Assembly: GCF_008642375.1 (NCBI RefSeq)
Contig: NZ_CP029194.1
Coordinates: 4,216,001 to 4,280,000, forward strand
DNA: 64,000 nt
Direction of reading: 5' to 3'
Source of the DNA: Streptomyces venezuelae
GTDB taxonomy: Bacteria; Actinomycetota; Actinomycetes; Streptomycetales; Streptomycetaceae
Below the pieces are notes generated by a model, which was not told the origin of the DNA, did no database searches, and saw only the letters and a list, made by a program, of their open reading frames with translations. Shown piece after piece: positions 52,594-61,090 of this stretch. Each line of letters starts with the position of its first letter. Within the stretch, counting starts at the first letter, position 1. A program made the translations under genes and the position numbers.

Positions 52594-54443
52594 TGGCAGG
52601 GCTCAAGGGCTCAGGGCCCGCGGGCGCGGGCGCGGGACAGGGTGCGGCACTCAAGGGCTCGCGGGAGCGCTGGGTCCGCACGGGCGGGGTCGAGCTGTGT
52701 GTCGCCGAGCTCGGCGAAGCGGACCGGCCGACCGTGGTGCTCGTGCACGGCTACCCGGATTCCAAGGAGGTCTGGTCGGACGTCGCGGCCCGGCTGGCCG
52801 AGGAGTTCCACGTGGTGCTGTACGACGTCCGGGGCCACGGCCGGTCGACGGCCCCGGCCCCGCTGCGCGGCGGCTTCACCCTGGAGAAACTGACGGACGA
52901 CTTCCTCGCGGTCGCCGACGCCGTCAGCCCGGACCGGCCGGTCCATCTCGTCGGCCACGACTGGGGCTCGGTGCAGTCCTGGGAGTTCGCCACCGTCCCG
53001 CGCACCGAGGGGCGGATCGCGTCCTTCACCTCGATGTCGGGACCGAGCCTCGATCACTTCGGGCACTGGATCAAGCAGCGGATGGCCAGGCCCACCCCGC
53101 GCCGGGTCGGGCAGCTCCTCGGCCAGGGCGCCAAGTCCTGGTACGTGTACATGCTGCACACGCCCGTACTGCCGGAGCTCGCCTGGCGCGGGCCGCTCGG
53201 CAAGCGCTGGCCGAAGATCCTGGAGCGGGTCGAGAAGGTCCCCGCCGGCGACTACCCGACGCCCTCGCTGCCGAGCGACGCGGCGCACGGCGCCTGGCTC
53301 TACCGGGACAACGTCCGTGCCCGGCTCGGCAGGCCGCGCCCCGACGCGTACGCGCACGCGCCCGTGCAGCTGATCACGCCGACCGGTGACGCCTTCCTGT
53401 CCGAGCGGCTCTACGACGACCTGGGCTCCTGGGTGCCGGACCTGACCCGGCGCACCCTGCCGGCCAAGCACTGGGTGCCGCGCACGCGGCCGGACCAGCT
53501 GTCGGCCTGGATCGCCGAGTTCGTCCGGGGCAACGAGGAACCGGCGGCCGGGGCCTCGGGTCCGCACCGGCCCGTCGCGGCGACGGCGGCGAAGGGCGGG
53601 GTGAAGCCCGAGTACGCGGAGCGGTTCGGCGGGCAGCTGGTCCTGGTGACCGGGGCCGCCAGCGGTATCGGGCGGGCCACCGCCTTCGCGTTCGCGGAGG
53701 CCGGTGCCCGGGTCGTGGCGGTGGACCGGGACGCCGAGGGCGCGGGCCGTACGGCCGAGATGGCGCGGCTGATCGGCGCGCCCGAGGCCTGGGGCGAGAC
53801 CGCCGACGTCGCCGACGAGCAGGCGATGGAGAAGCTGGCCGCGAAGGTGGCGAGCGAGTACGGAGTCGTCGACGTCCTGGTCAACAACGCGGGCATCGGG
53901 CTCACCGGCTCCTTCTTCGAGACGACGAGCGAGGAGTGGAAGCGGGTCCTGGACGTCAATCTGTGGGGCGTGATCCACGGGTGCAGGATCTTCGGCGCGC
54001 AGATGACCGCGCGCGGCCAGGGCGGGCACATCGTGAACACCGCCTCCGCGGCGGCCTTCCAGCCCTCCCGGGCGCTGCCCGCGTACAGCACCTCGAAGGC
54101 GGCCGTGCTGATGCTCAGCGAGTGCCTGCGCGCCGAACTGGCCGACCAGGGCATCGGGGTGTCCGCGATCTGCCCCGGCATCGTCAACACCAACATCACC
54201 GCGACCACGCGGTTCGCGGGGGTCGCGGACGCGGCGGAGGAGAACCGGCGCCAGAAGAAGGCGTCCCGGCTCTACGGCCTGCGGAACTACCCGCCGGAGA
54301 AGGTCGCGGACGCGATCCTGGGGGCGGTCCTGCATGACCGGGCCGTCGTCCCGGTGACCCCGGAGGCCCGGGGCATACACGCCCTTTCCAGGCTGAGTCC
54401 CGGCGTCCTGCGGGCGTTCGCCCGCTGGCAGCCGCCCGCGTAG
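52593..54443 (+). CDS. Alpha/beta hydrolase - short-chain dehydrogenase fusion (EphD-like)
   Basis: 616 residues, two enzymes in one chain. N-terminal half (about 30-320): alpha/beta hydrolase of the epoxide hydrolase type, VVLVHGYPDSKEVW, nucleophile Asp in LVGHDWGSVQSW, and a late HW in LPAKHWVPR. C-terminal half (about 345-600): SDR with TGAASGIGRA (NAD(P) binding), NNAGIG and YSTSKAAVL (catalytic Tyr/Lys). The same fusion is known as EphD in mycobacteria, where it acts on mycolate or other lipid epoxides. Start ATG 52593 overlaps the M24 gene's stop. The substrate in Streptomyces is unknown. Confidence 0.9.
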   Translation: MAGLKGSGPAGAGAGQGAALKGSRERWVRTGGVELCVAELGEADRPTVVLVHGYPDSKEVWSDVAARLAEEFHVVLYDVRGHGRSTAPAPLRGGFTLEKLTDDFLAVADAVSPDRPVHLVGHDWGSVQSWEFATVPRTEGRIASFTSMSGPSLDHFGHWIKQRMARPTPRRVGQLLGQGAKSWYVYMLHTPVLPELAWRGPLGKRWPKILERVEKVPAGDYPTPSLPSDAAHGAWLYRDNVRARLGRPRPDAYAHAPVQLITPTGDAFLSERLYDDLGSWVPDLTRRTLPAKHWVPRTRPDQLSAWIAEFVRGNEEPAAGASGPHRPVAATAAKGGVKPEYAERFGGQLVLVTGAASGIGRATAFAFAEAGARVVAVDRDAEGAGRTAEMARLIGAPEAWGETADVADEQAMEKLAAKVASEYGVVDVLVNNAGIGLTGSFFETTSEEWKRVLDVNLWGVIHGCRIFGAQMTARGQGGHIVNTASAAAFQPSRALPAYSTSKAAVLMLSECLRAELADQGIGVSAICPGIVNTNITATTRFAGVADAAEENRRQKKASRLYGLRNYPPEKVADAILGAVLHDRAVVPVTPEARGIHALSRLSPGVLRAFARWQPPA

Positions 54444-54553
54444 GCGGATCCCGCCCTCGGCGTCCGACGGGCGCGGAGGGCGGGATCCGGCCGGGCGGTC
54501 GTACGATCCCTCCCAGGAGGGGCCCCGCGGCGACGGGGTGCGGGAAGCGGGCG

Positions 54554-55495
54554 GTGGGAGCGGGTTTGTCCGAGCAATCAGCACAGCCGGAGTACCGGAT
54601 CGAGGACCTCGCGCATCACAGCGGCGCCACGGTCCGGACCATCCGCGCCTACCAGGACCGCGGACTGCTGCCCCGCCCCGAGCGGCGCGGCAGGTCGAAC
54701 GTGTACGGGGACGCGCACCTCGCCCGGCTTCGCCAGATCGCCGATCTCCTCGACCGCGGCTACACCCTGGCCTCGATCAAGGAGCTCCTGGAGGCCTGGG
54801 ACACCGGCCGGGGCCTCGGCGGCGTGCTCGGCCTGGTCGCGGAGGTCCAGGGGCCGTGGACGGACGAGGAGGCGGCCCGGATCTCCCGCGCGGAGCTGGA
54901 CGCCCGCTTCGGCGGCACTCCGGACGAGGACGCCATCCGGGAGGCCGTCGAGCTCGGCGTACTGGAGCGGCTCCCCGACCGGGAGGCGGAGGAGTACCTC
55001 GTACCGAGTCCGCAAGAGCTCGCCGTGGCCGTCGAGTTGTACGCGGCCGGGGTACCGCTTCCGGCAATCACCGGGCACCTGCGGGAGCTTCGCGATCAGG
55101 TCGAGCACATCGCCTCCCGCTTCCTGGAGTTCACGACCGAGCACGTCTTCGCGCGCTATCTGGAGCACCGGCCGCCGACGGACGCGGACGCGGCCGAGGC
55201 GGCGACGATGGTGCGACGGCTCCGGCCGCTCGCCCAGCAGACGGTCGACGCCGAACTGGCTCGGGCGATGCGCCTGTTGGCGACCCGGCACCTTCAGCTC
55301 CACCTGTCGCCCGACGCCCCGCCGACACAGGGTGAAGAGCCCCGCTCGGTGGCCCTTCCGGCCGACACTGTTCGGGCTGTACAGAGCTTGGTTGGTGTCG
55401 ACGGTGTCGCCGCGTTCATCACGGCCGCGACGGAACGGGAAGTAGGGAAAAGGACATTGGACTCCCTTGCCTCAAATGGCGTCATAACCAGCTAA
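54554..55495 (+). CDS. MerR-family transcriptional regulator
   Basis: Up to 313 residues; GTG 54554 is used, but a TTG at 54566 (LSEQSAQPEYR) is also possible. N-terminal MerR winged HTH: YRIEDLAHHSGATVRTIRAYQDRGLLPRPERRGRSNVYGDAHLARLRQIADLL. Long C-terminal effector domain of ~220 helical residues with no Cys metal site (TIGHLRELRDQVEHIASRFLEFT region). It sits downstream of the EphD-like operon and may control it; no operator seen. Next, an AT-richer gap with DnaA-like boxes. Confidence 0.88.
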   Translation: MGAGLSEQSAQPEYRIEDLAHHSGATVRTIRAYQDRGLLPRPERRGRSNVYGDAHLARLRQIADLLDRGYTLASIKELLEAWDTGRGLGGVLGLVAEVQGPWTDEEAARISRAELDARFGGTPDEDAIREAVELGVLERLPDREAEEYLVPSPQELAVAVELYAAGVPLPAITGHLRELRDQVEHIASRFLEFTTEHVFARYLEHRPPTDADAAEAATMVRRLRPLAQQTVDAELARAMRLLATRHLQLHLSPDAPPTQGEEPRSVALPADTVRAVQSLVGVDGVAAFITAATEREVGKRTLDSLASNGVITS

Positions 55496-55526
55496 GTCCA
55501 TCAATTGCCCTGAAATAATTGAGGTG

Positions 55527-55580
55527 TTGTCCACAGAATCGCCAACTAGCCTGTGGATAAACGGCTTTGCTTGTGGATCA
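55527..55580. promoter_or_regulatory. DnaA-box-like cluster upstream of kptA
   Basis: TTGTCCACA at 55527-55535, its inverse-type TGTGGATAA at 55552-55560 and TGTGGATCA at 55573-55581, within 55 bp in the 115-bp gap between MerR and kptA genes. The first equals the Streptomyces DnaA-box consensus TTGTCCACA. Confidence 0.65.
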
Positions 55581-55610
55581 AACATGCCCACTCGATTTCA
55601 TGGGAGAACA

Positions 55611-56153
55611 ATGGACGAACGGCGCACCGTGAAGGTGTCGAAGTACCTCTCCAAGCATCTGCGCCACCAGCCCGAGCGCATCGGCCTCGTCCTCGACGCG
55701 CAGGGCTGGACCGAGATCGACGCGCTCCTGAGGGCGACGGCCGCGCACGGCTTCCCGATCACCCGCGAGGAACTCGGCCACGTCGTCGCGACCAACGACA
55801 AGAAGCGCTTCGCGATCGAGGGGACCCGCATCCGCGCGAGCCAGGGCCACACCGTCGAGGTGGACCTGGACCTGCCGGTCGCCGAGCCGCCCGCGTACCT
55901 CTACCACGGTACGGTCGCGGACCGGCTTCCCGCGATCCGCACGGAGGGGCTGCGCCCCATGGCCCGCCACCACGTGCACCTCTCCCCCGACCGGGAGACC
56001 GCGACCCGGGTCGGCGCCCGGCGCGGCAGGCCGATCGTGCTCAGCGTCGACGCCGGCGCCATGCACCGCGCCGGACACGTCTTCCACGTCAGCGCCAACG
56101 GGGTCTGGCTGACCGACGCCGTGCCGCCGCAGTTCCTCCGCCTTCCCTCCTGA
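55611..56153 (+). CDS. kptA: RNA 2'-phosphotransferase (Tpt1/KptA)
   Basis: 180 residues from ATG 55611 (TGGGAGA site); the longer frame upstream to 55524 overlaps the DnaA-like boxes and is unlikely. Transfers an RNA-internal 2'-phosphate to NAD, giving ADP-ribose-1'',2''-cyclic phosphate. Motifs: VSKYLSKHLRHQPE at the start, RASQGHTVEVDL, YLYHGT, HHVHLSPDRETA. In bacteria without tRNA splicing its substrate is unknown. A macro-domain hydrolase that could remove the product is encoded about 34 kb away. Confidence 0.93.
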   Translation: MDERRTVKVSKYLSKHLRHQPERIGLVLDAQGWTEIDALLRATAAHGFPITREELGHVVATNDKKRFAIEGTRIRASQGHTVEVDLDLPVAEPPAYLYHGTVADRLPAIRTEGLRPMARHHVHLSPDRETATRVGARRGRPIVLSVDAGAMHRAGHVFHVSANGVWLTDAVPPQFLRLPS

Positions 56154-56192
56154 CATCCGCGGCCGACTGGCGGCTGAGGCATGATCGTCCCC

Positions 56193-56645
56193 ATGGCACA
56201 CCCGCACCTGCCCACCACCGAGTCGGCCGTCACCGCGATCCGCGAGATCGCCCAGGAGTTCCACCTGGAGATGACGGTGACCGACGACATCGGCGCGGAC
56301 CAGACCTCCCGGCGCACCTCTTCCGGCGCCTTCGCGGTCCTCGACCCGGACGGATCCCTGCCGCACGAGGCGTACGTCGAACTGGGCGGCTCCCCCTCGC
56401 TCACCGTGCAGATCTTCCCCGAGGACGACGCGCGGATCACCGTCGAGAACATCGAGTTCGCCGATGTGCCCCGCGACGCGGTCCCCGCCTTCCTCCGCTC
56501 CGTCCTCGGCGGTCTCGCCCATGTGAAGGGCCGGTTCTTCCCGCCCGGCTGGTGGCTGGTCGTCCCGCTCCCCGGCGACACCACGTACAAGGAGCTCGTC
56601 CCGGGCAGCTCGCTCACCCCGTGGATGAACCGCAGCGTCCGCTGA
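56193..56645 (+). CDS. Conserved hypothetical protein
   Basis: 150 residues from ATG 56193; ATG 56181 would add four. A soluble alpha/beta protein of about 16 kDa: SAVTAIREIAQEFHLEMTVTDD start, a beta-rich middle (SPSLTVQIFPEDDARITVENIEF), and WWLVVPLPGD near the end. No catalytic motif recognised. It follows kptA by 39 bp on the same strand and may be co-transcribed. Streptomyces-wide conserved proteins of this size occur next to kptA. Confidence 0.65.
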   Translation: MAHPHLPTTESAVTAIREIAQEFHLEMTVTDDIGADQTSRRTSSGAFAVLDPDGSLPHEAYVELGGSPSLTVQIFPEDDARITVENIEFADVPRDAVPAFLRSVLGGLAHVKGRFFPPGWWLVVPLPGDTTYKELVPGSSLTPWMNRSVR

Positions 56646-56674
56646 TCCTTCGCGGACCGCCGTAGGCTCGAACC

Positions 56675-57577
56675 ATGAGCCTGCGTCTGAGCACCGTGAT
56701 CCTGCCCCGCGACCGTTGGCACGAGGGAGGCCGCGAGAAGTGGCGGCGCGCCGAGGAGCTGGGGTTCCACACGGCGTACACCTACGACCACCTTTCGTGG
56801 CGCACCTTCCGTGACGGCCCGTGGTTCGGTGCGCTGCCCACCCTCACCGCCGCCGCCACGGCGACCGAGCGGCTCCGCCTGGGCACGCTCGTGACCTCCC
56901 CCAACTTCCGCCACCCCGTGACCCTCGCCAAGGAGCTGATGTCGCTCGACGACATCTCCAAGGGCCGGATCACGCTCGGCATCGGGGCCGGCGGCAACGG
57001 CTTCGACGCCACCGCCCTCGGGCAGGAGGCGTGGACGCCGAAGGAGCGGGCCGACCGGTTCGGCGAGTTCGTGCCGCTGCTCGACCGCCTCCTCACCGAG
57101 GACGCGGTGACGGCGCCGGGCACGTTCTACTCGGCGGAGGAGGTCCGGAACATCCCCGGCTGCGTCCAGCGCCCGCGGCTTCCGTTCGCGGTGGCGGCGA
57201 CCGGGCCGCGCGGGCTGCGGCTGGCCGCCCGGTACGGGCAGGCGTGGGTGACGACGGGTGACCCGAAGATCTTCGAGACGGGCACCCCGGAGCAGTCGGT
57301 GCAGGCGCTGCGCGGCCAGGTCGAAAAGCTCGGCAAGGCGTGCGCCGACACCGGCCGGGACGTGTCCGAGCTCGACAAGATCCTGCTGACCGGCTTCACG
57401 CCGGACCGCGGTCGTCCGCTGGAGTCGCTGGACGCCTTCGTCGACTTCGCCGGCACCCACCGCGACCTCGGCTTCACCGAGCTCGTGATCCACTGGCCGA
57501 TCGCGGACTCCGACTTCGCCGCGGACCAGGCCGTCTTCGAGAAGATCGCCACCGAGGCCCTGGCCCAGCTGGGCTGA
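56675..57577 (+). CDS. LLM-class (luciferase-like) F420-dependent oxidoreductase
   Basis: 300 residues from ATG 56675. TIM-barrel luciferase-like monooxygenase family: HTAYTYDHLSWRTFRDGPWF, GTLVTSPNFRHP, GIGAGGNGFDATALG, WTPKERADRFGEF. Many such Streptomyces enzymes use cofactor F420 rather than FMN; the YDH and SPNFRHP patterns suit this group. Substrate unknown. It is 30 bp from the preceding gene and may share its transcript. Confidence 0.87.
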   Translation: MSLRLSTVILPRDRWHEGGREKWRRAEELGFHTAYTYDHLSWRTFRDGPWFGALPTLTAAATATERLRLGTLVTSPNFRHPVTLAKELMSLDDISKGRITLGIGAGGNGFDATALGQEAWTPKERADRFGEFVPLLDRLLTEDAVTAPGTFYSAEEVRNIPGCVQRPRLPFAVAATGPRGLRLAARYGQAWVTTGDPKIFETGTPEQSVQALRGQVEKLGKACADTGRDVSELDKILLTGFTPDRGRPLESLDAFVDFAGTHRDLGFTELVIHWPIADSDFAADQAVFEKIATEALAQLG

Positions 57578-57633
57578 GCCACCCGACACCCCGCCACCGC
57601 CGTAGCCCGTCGTAGCTCGCCGTCGCCCCGTGG

Positions 57634-58137
57634 TCAGGTCGCGCGCCGGGCGTGCCCGCGCCGCAGGGCCAGCAGGACCGGTGAGCCGGTCGGCGCTGGC
57701 CGCCCGGGGCAGACGTCGAAGTGGCTGACCCGGCAGGTGTCGGACGGTACGGCGGGACCGAGGTTGACCGCCGTACCGTCGCCCGCGACGCGCCAGCGGC
57801 TGCCTGCCGGAACCACACGGGTCGGCAGCTCCCCCGGCTCGATCATGACCCAGCGCCCGCGCACCGTGCGGTGCCACTCGGCGCCGGCCCCGCACGCGCC
57901 ACAGGTCGCGGCCGACGGCCTCCGCGCGTCCGGCACGGCCCTCCCAATGCGGGCGGCGCGCGTCACGGCCTCGGTCATCCCCGCCAGGACGTCGCCGACC
58001 AGCACCGGCTCACGCGCCGGGTGTTCCGCTCCGGCCTGCTCGCAGCTCCCGCAGAGCGCCATCCCGAGACTCTGAATCCATATCCCGTACGGCGCACCGC
58101 AGGCCTCACACTCGTCGCAACGCCGGCCCGAGACCAT
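57634..58137 (-). CDS. DUF6083-like zinc-ribbon protein
   Basis: 167 residues. Two zinc knuckles (CDECEACG ... CGSCEQ at the N-terminus; CGACG in the middle), then a WRVAGDGTAVNLG segment and SHFDVCPG near the end, which I associate with DUF6083. Such proteins are common in Streptomyces; function is unknown. Convergent with the LLM gene. Upstream, a ~180-bp gap leads to the HAD gene on the other strand. Confidence 0.7.
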   Translation of the reverse strand: MVSGRRCDECEACGAPYGIWIQSLGMALCGSCEQAGAEHPAREPVLVGDVLAGMTEAVTRAARIGRAVPDARRPSAATCGACGAGAEWHRTVRGRWVMIEPGELPTRVVPAGSRWRVAGDGTAVNLGPAVPSDTCRVSHFDVCPGRPAPTGSPVLLALRRGHARRAT

Positions 58138-58314
58138 GCCCCACCCCCTGGAGATGCCGTCAGCTCACCTGGGGTCTTCCCCGCCAGGTCGAGAACCGAA
58201 CGAGCGTTTTACGGCCAGATCAGGACGCTCCGGGACGGGTCGGGACGCCGAATTCGCGTACTCATATGTGCACCTCTTCGCACGCCCGTGCGTTCGGTGC
58301 GGAACAATGGTGCG

Positions 58315-59187
58315 GTGACCTCTCCCCGCTCTCCGCGACCCTCCGCTCCGGCGACCCGGCTGATCGCCACCGACCTCGACGGCACGCTCCTGCGCGACGA
58401 CAAATCCGTCTCCGAGCGCACGATCGCCGCGCTCGCCTCGGCGGAGCAGGCCGGTATCGAGGTCTTCTTCGTCACCGGCCGGCCCGCCCGCTGGATGGAC
58501 GTCGTCAGCGACCACGTCCACGGCCACGGCCTGGCCATCTGCGCCAACGGTGCCGCCGTCGTCGACCTCCACGCGGGAGGCACCTTCCTGGAGGTCCGCC
58601 CGCTGGAGCGGCCGGTCGCCCTCGACGTCGTACAGGCCCTGCGCGCCGCCGCGCCCGGCACCTCCTTCGCGGTCGAGCTCACCACCGGTATCCACTACGA
58701 GCCGGAGTACCCGCCCTTCTTCCTCGACCCCGGCGCCACCGTCGCCACGGCCGAGAAACTCCTCTTCGAGGAGGCGCCCGGCGCCGCCGCCCCGGTGCTC
58801 AAGCTGCTCGCGCAGCACCCGGAGATGGACCCCGACGCGTTCCTGGCGATGGCCAGGGAGGCCGCCGGCGACCTGGCCTCGTTCACCCGGTCCAGCCCCA
58901 CGGCTCTCCTGGAGGTCAGCGCCCTCGGGGTCTCCAAGGCATCGACCCTGGCCCACTGCTGCGCCGAGCGCGGCATCACGGCCGAGGAGGTCGCCGCCTT
59001 CGGCGACATGCCCAACGACATCGAGATGCTCAGCTGGGCCGGCCGCTCGTACGCGATGGGCAACGCCCACCCCGACGTGATCGCGGCCGCCTCCGGCAGC
59101 ACGGTCGGCAACAACGACGACGGGGTGGCCGTCGTCATCGAGCGGCTCGTGGCGGAGGCGCTGGAGGCGCGCCAGAACACCGCTTAG
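58315..59187 (+). CDS. HAD-superfamily (Cof-type) hydrolase, second copy
   Basis: 290 residues from GTG 58315. Motif I LIATDLDGTLLRDD, motif II FFVTGRPARW, Lys in SALGVSKAST, motif IV FGDMPNDIEML, and YAMGNAHPDV end block. It is a paralogue of the serS-linked HAD gene (42711), with about the same length. Upstream is a 177-bp divergent gap with A/T-rich elements. A tandem-repeat region follows its stop. Confidence 0.87.
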   Translation: MTSPRSPRPSAPATRLIATDLDGTLLRDDKSVSERTIAALASAEQAGIEVFFVTGRPARWMDVVSDHVHGHGLAICANGAAVVDLHAGGTFLEVRPLERPVALDVVQALRAAAPGTSFAVELTTGIHYEPEYPPFFLDPGATVATAEKLLFEEAPGAAAPVLKLLAQHPEMDPDAFLAMAREAAGDLASFTRSSPTALLEVSALGVSKASTLAHCCAERGITAEEVAAFGDMPNDIEMLSWAGRSYAMGNAHPDVIAAASGSTVGNNDDGVAVVIERLVAEALEARQNTA

Positions 59188-59202
59188 CCGGGCCCGCCTG
59201 CG

Positions 59203-59300
59203 GCCGCCCCTTGCCCAGGGACACCTGCCACCCCTTGGCCAGGCCCACCTGCCGCCCCTTTGGTCAGGCACGGCGCTGTCACCCCGTAGCCAGGTGCGGG
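59203..59300 (+). repeat. 24-bp tandem repeats after the HAD gene
   Basis: GCCGCCCCTTGCCCAGGGAC (unit 59203-59226), GCCACCCCTTGGCCAGGCCC (59227-59250), GCCGCCCCTTTGGTCAGGCA (from 59251) and GTCACCCCGTAGCCAGGTGC (from 59278). Four degenerate copies of 24-27 bp, each with an inner GGCCAGG-like motif, lie between convergent genes. Confidence 0.75.
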
Positions 59301-59316
59301 CGCCGCCACACCGTGC

Positions 59317-61029
59317 CTACAGCGGAGCCTCCCACACGACCGTCGTGCCGCCGCCGTCCTCCCCGAGGCCCGGCCCGCACCAGCTCGCGCCGCCCAGCGA
59401 CTCGGCCCGCCGCGCCAGGTTGCGCAGACCGCTGCGCCGCCCGCCCTCCGGGATGCCGACGCCGTCGTCCGCGACCGAGAGCCGCACCCCGGCCGAGCCG
59501 TCCGGCAGCGTGACCGTGGCGTCGAGGACGACCTCGATCCGGCTCGCCTCCGCGTGCCGGAAGGCGTTCGAGAGGGCCTCGCGCAGAGCGGCGACGAGGT
59601 TCTTGCCGGTGAGCTCGCCGACCGCCGAGTCGATCACACCGAGGAAGCGGTGCGCGGGCTTGAAACCGAGCGGCACGGCCGCCATGTTGATCTCCCGCAG
59701 GACGCGGGTGCGCAGCCCCGAGGGTGCCTCGGCGGGCCCCTGCTGGAGCGCGAAGATCGCCGTACGGATCTCCTGGATGGTCACGTCCAGCTCGTCCACG
59801 GCCTTGCCCACCCCCTCGCGCACGGCCGGCACGATCGACTTCCGCTGGGCGCTCTCCAGCATCATGCCGGTGGCGAAGAGCCGCTGGATGACCAGGTCGT
59901 GCAGGTCGCGAGCGATCCGGTCACGGTCCTCGTAGACGGCGAGCCGCTCCCTGTCCCGCTGCGCGTCCGCCATCATCAGCGCGAGCGCCGCCTGCGAGGC
60001 GAACTGCGTGGCGAGCGTCCGCTCCGTCTCCGTGAACGGGCGCGCGCCCCGTACCCGGGGCGTGGCGAGCGCGCCGAGGACCCGTCCGCCGCTCTGCAGC
60101 GGCAGCATCATGCTCGGGCCGTACGCGGAGGTCAGCCGGCTGATCATGCGCGGGTCCGTCGAGGCGTCAGCCACGAAAACCGCCTCGCCCTTCAGGAGCT
60201 CCTCGACCACGGCGCTCTCCGGCGGGATCACGACACCCAGCGACTTGGTGGCGCGGGGCGAGGACACGGCGACGATCTCCAGGCCGCCCTCCTCTGCGGG
60301 CAGCAGCACGATGCCGGCGTCCGCGTCGGCGAGCCGGCGCGCCTGCTCGGCGACGACGGTGAGCGCGTCGTCCGCGTCGCCGCCGGAGAGCAGGGCCGTG
60401 GTGACGGCGACCGAGCCGTCGATCCACCGTTCGCGCTGCCGGGCGGCCTCGTAGAGACGGGCGTTGCCGATGGCGATGCCCGCCTCCGTGGCGAGCACCC
60501 TGACCATGTGGACGTCGTAGTCGTTGAACTCGCCGCCGCTGTGCTTCTCGGCGAGGTAGAGATTGCCGAAGATCTCGCCCTGGACCCGGATGGGTACGCC
60601 GAGGAAGGTCCGCATCGGCGGATGCCCCGGCGGGAAGCCGGCCGCGCGGGGATCGGCGGACAGGTCGGCGAGACGGATCGTCTGCGGGTCGCGGATGAGC
60701 GCGCCGAGCAGCCCGGCGTGGCCGTCGGGGAGACGCCCGATCCGGCGGGCCGCGTCCTCGTCGACGCCGAAGGTGACGAAGTCGGACAGTCCCTCGCCTT
60801 CCTCGTCGACGACCCCGATCGCGGCGTAGCGGGCGTCGGCGAGTTCGGCGGCCGTCTCGCAGATCCGGTCGAGGGTGGAGTGGAGTTCGAGCCCCGTTCC
60901 GACCGAGCGCATGGCCTCCAGGAGCTGCGGTACTCGGGCGGTGAGCTCCGTGGACAGGCCCTGGAGGCTGCGCGTGGCCTGCGTGGCGGCTTCCAGGGGG
61001 TCCGAGGGGTCGGGCGCTGCGACGGTCAT
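59317..61029 (-). CDS. Two-GAF histidine kinase (NarX/DevS class)
   Basis: 570 residues, no transmembrane segments. Two GAF domains (about 50-195 and 215-365; FLGVPIRVQGEIFGNLYLAEKH typical), HisKA_3 with phosphorylation site His377 in RIARDLHDLVIQRLFA, and HATPase_c (ALREALSNAFRHAEA, VADDGVGIPEGGRRSGLRNL). It is DevS/DosS-like in layout but its ligand cannot be told from sequence. It starts 61 bp after cydDC on the same strand, so it may sense a redox signal linked to cytochrome bd assembly. No response-regulator gene is in view. Confidence 0.9.
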   Translation of the reverse strand: MTVAAPDPSDPLEAATQATRSLQGLSTELTARVPQLLEAMRSVGTGLELHSTLDRICETAAELADARYAAIGVVDEEGEGLSDFVTFGVDEDAARRIGRLPDGHAGLLGALIRDPQTIRLADLSADPRAAGFPPGHPPMRTFLGVPIRVQGEIFGNLYLAEKHSGGEFNDYDVHMVRVLATEAGIAIGNARLYEAARQRERWIDGSVAVTTALLSGGDADDALTVVAEQARRLADADAGIVLLPAEEGGLEIVAVSSPRATKSLGVVIPPESAVVEELLKGEAVFVADASTDPRMISRLTSAYGPSMMLPLQSGGRVLGALATPRVRGARPFTETERTLATQFASQAALALMMADAQRDRERLAVYEDRDRIARDLHDLVIQRLFATGMMLESAQRKSIVPAVREGVGKAVDELDVTIQEIRTAIFALQQGPAEAPSGLRTRVLREINMAAVPLGFKPAHRFLGVIDSAVGELTGKNLVAALREALSNAFRHAEASRIEVVLDATVTLPDGSAGVRLSVADDGVGIPEGGRRSGLRNLARRAESLGGASWCGPGLGEDGGGTTVVWEAPL

Positions 61030-61090
61030 GAGCTTGAGCCTAGTTAGTCCGATTTGGCGAGAAAAGTCGGCCGGTCGGCCGCTGTCCTGC

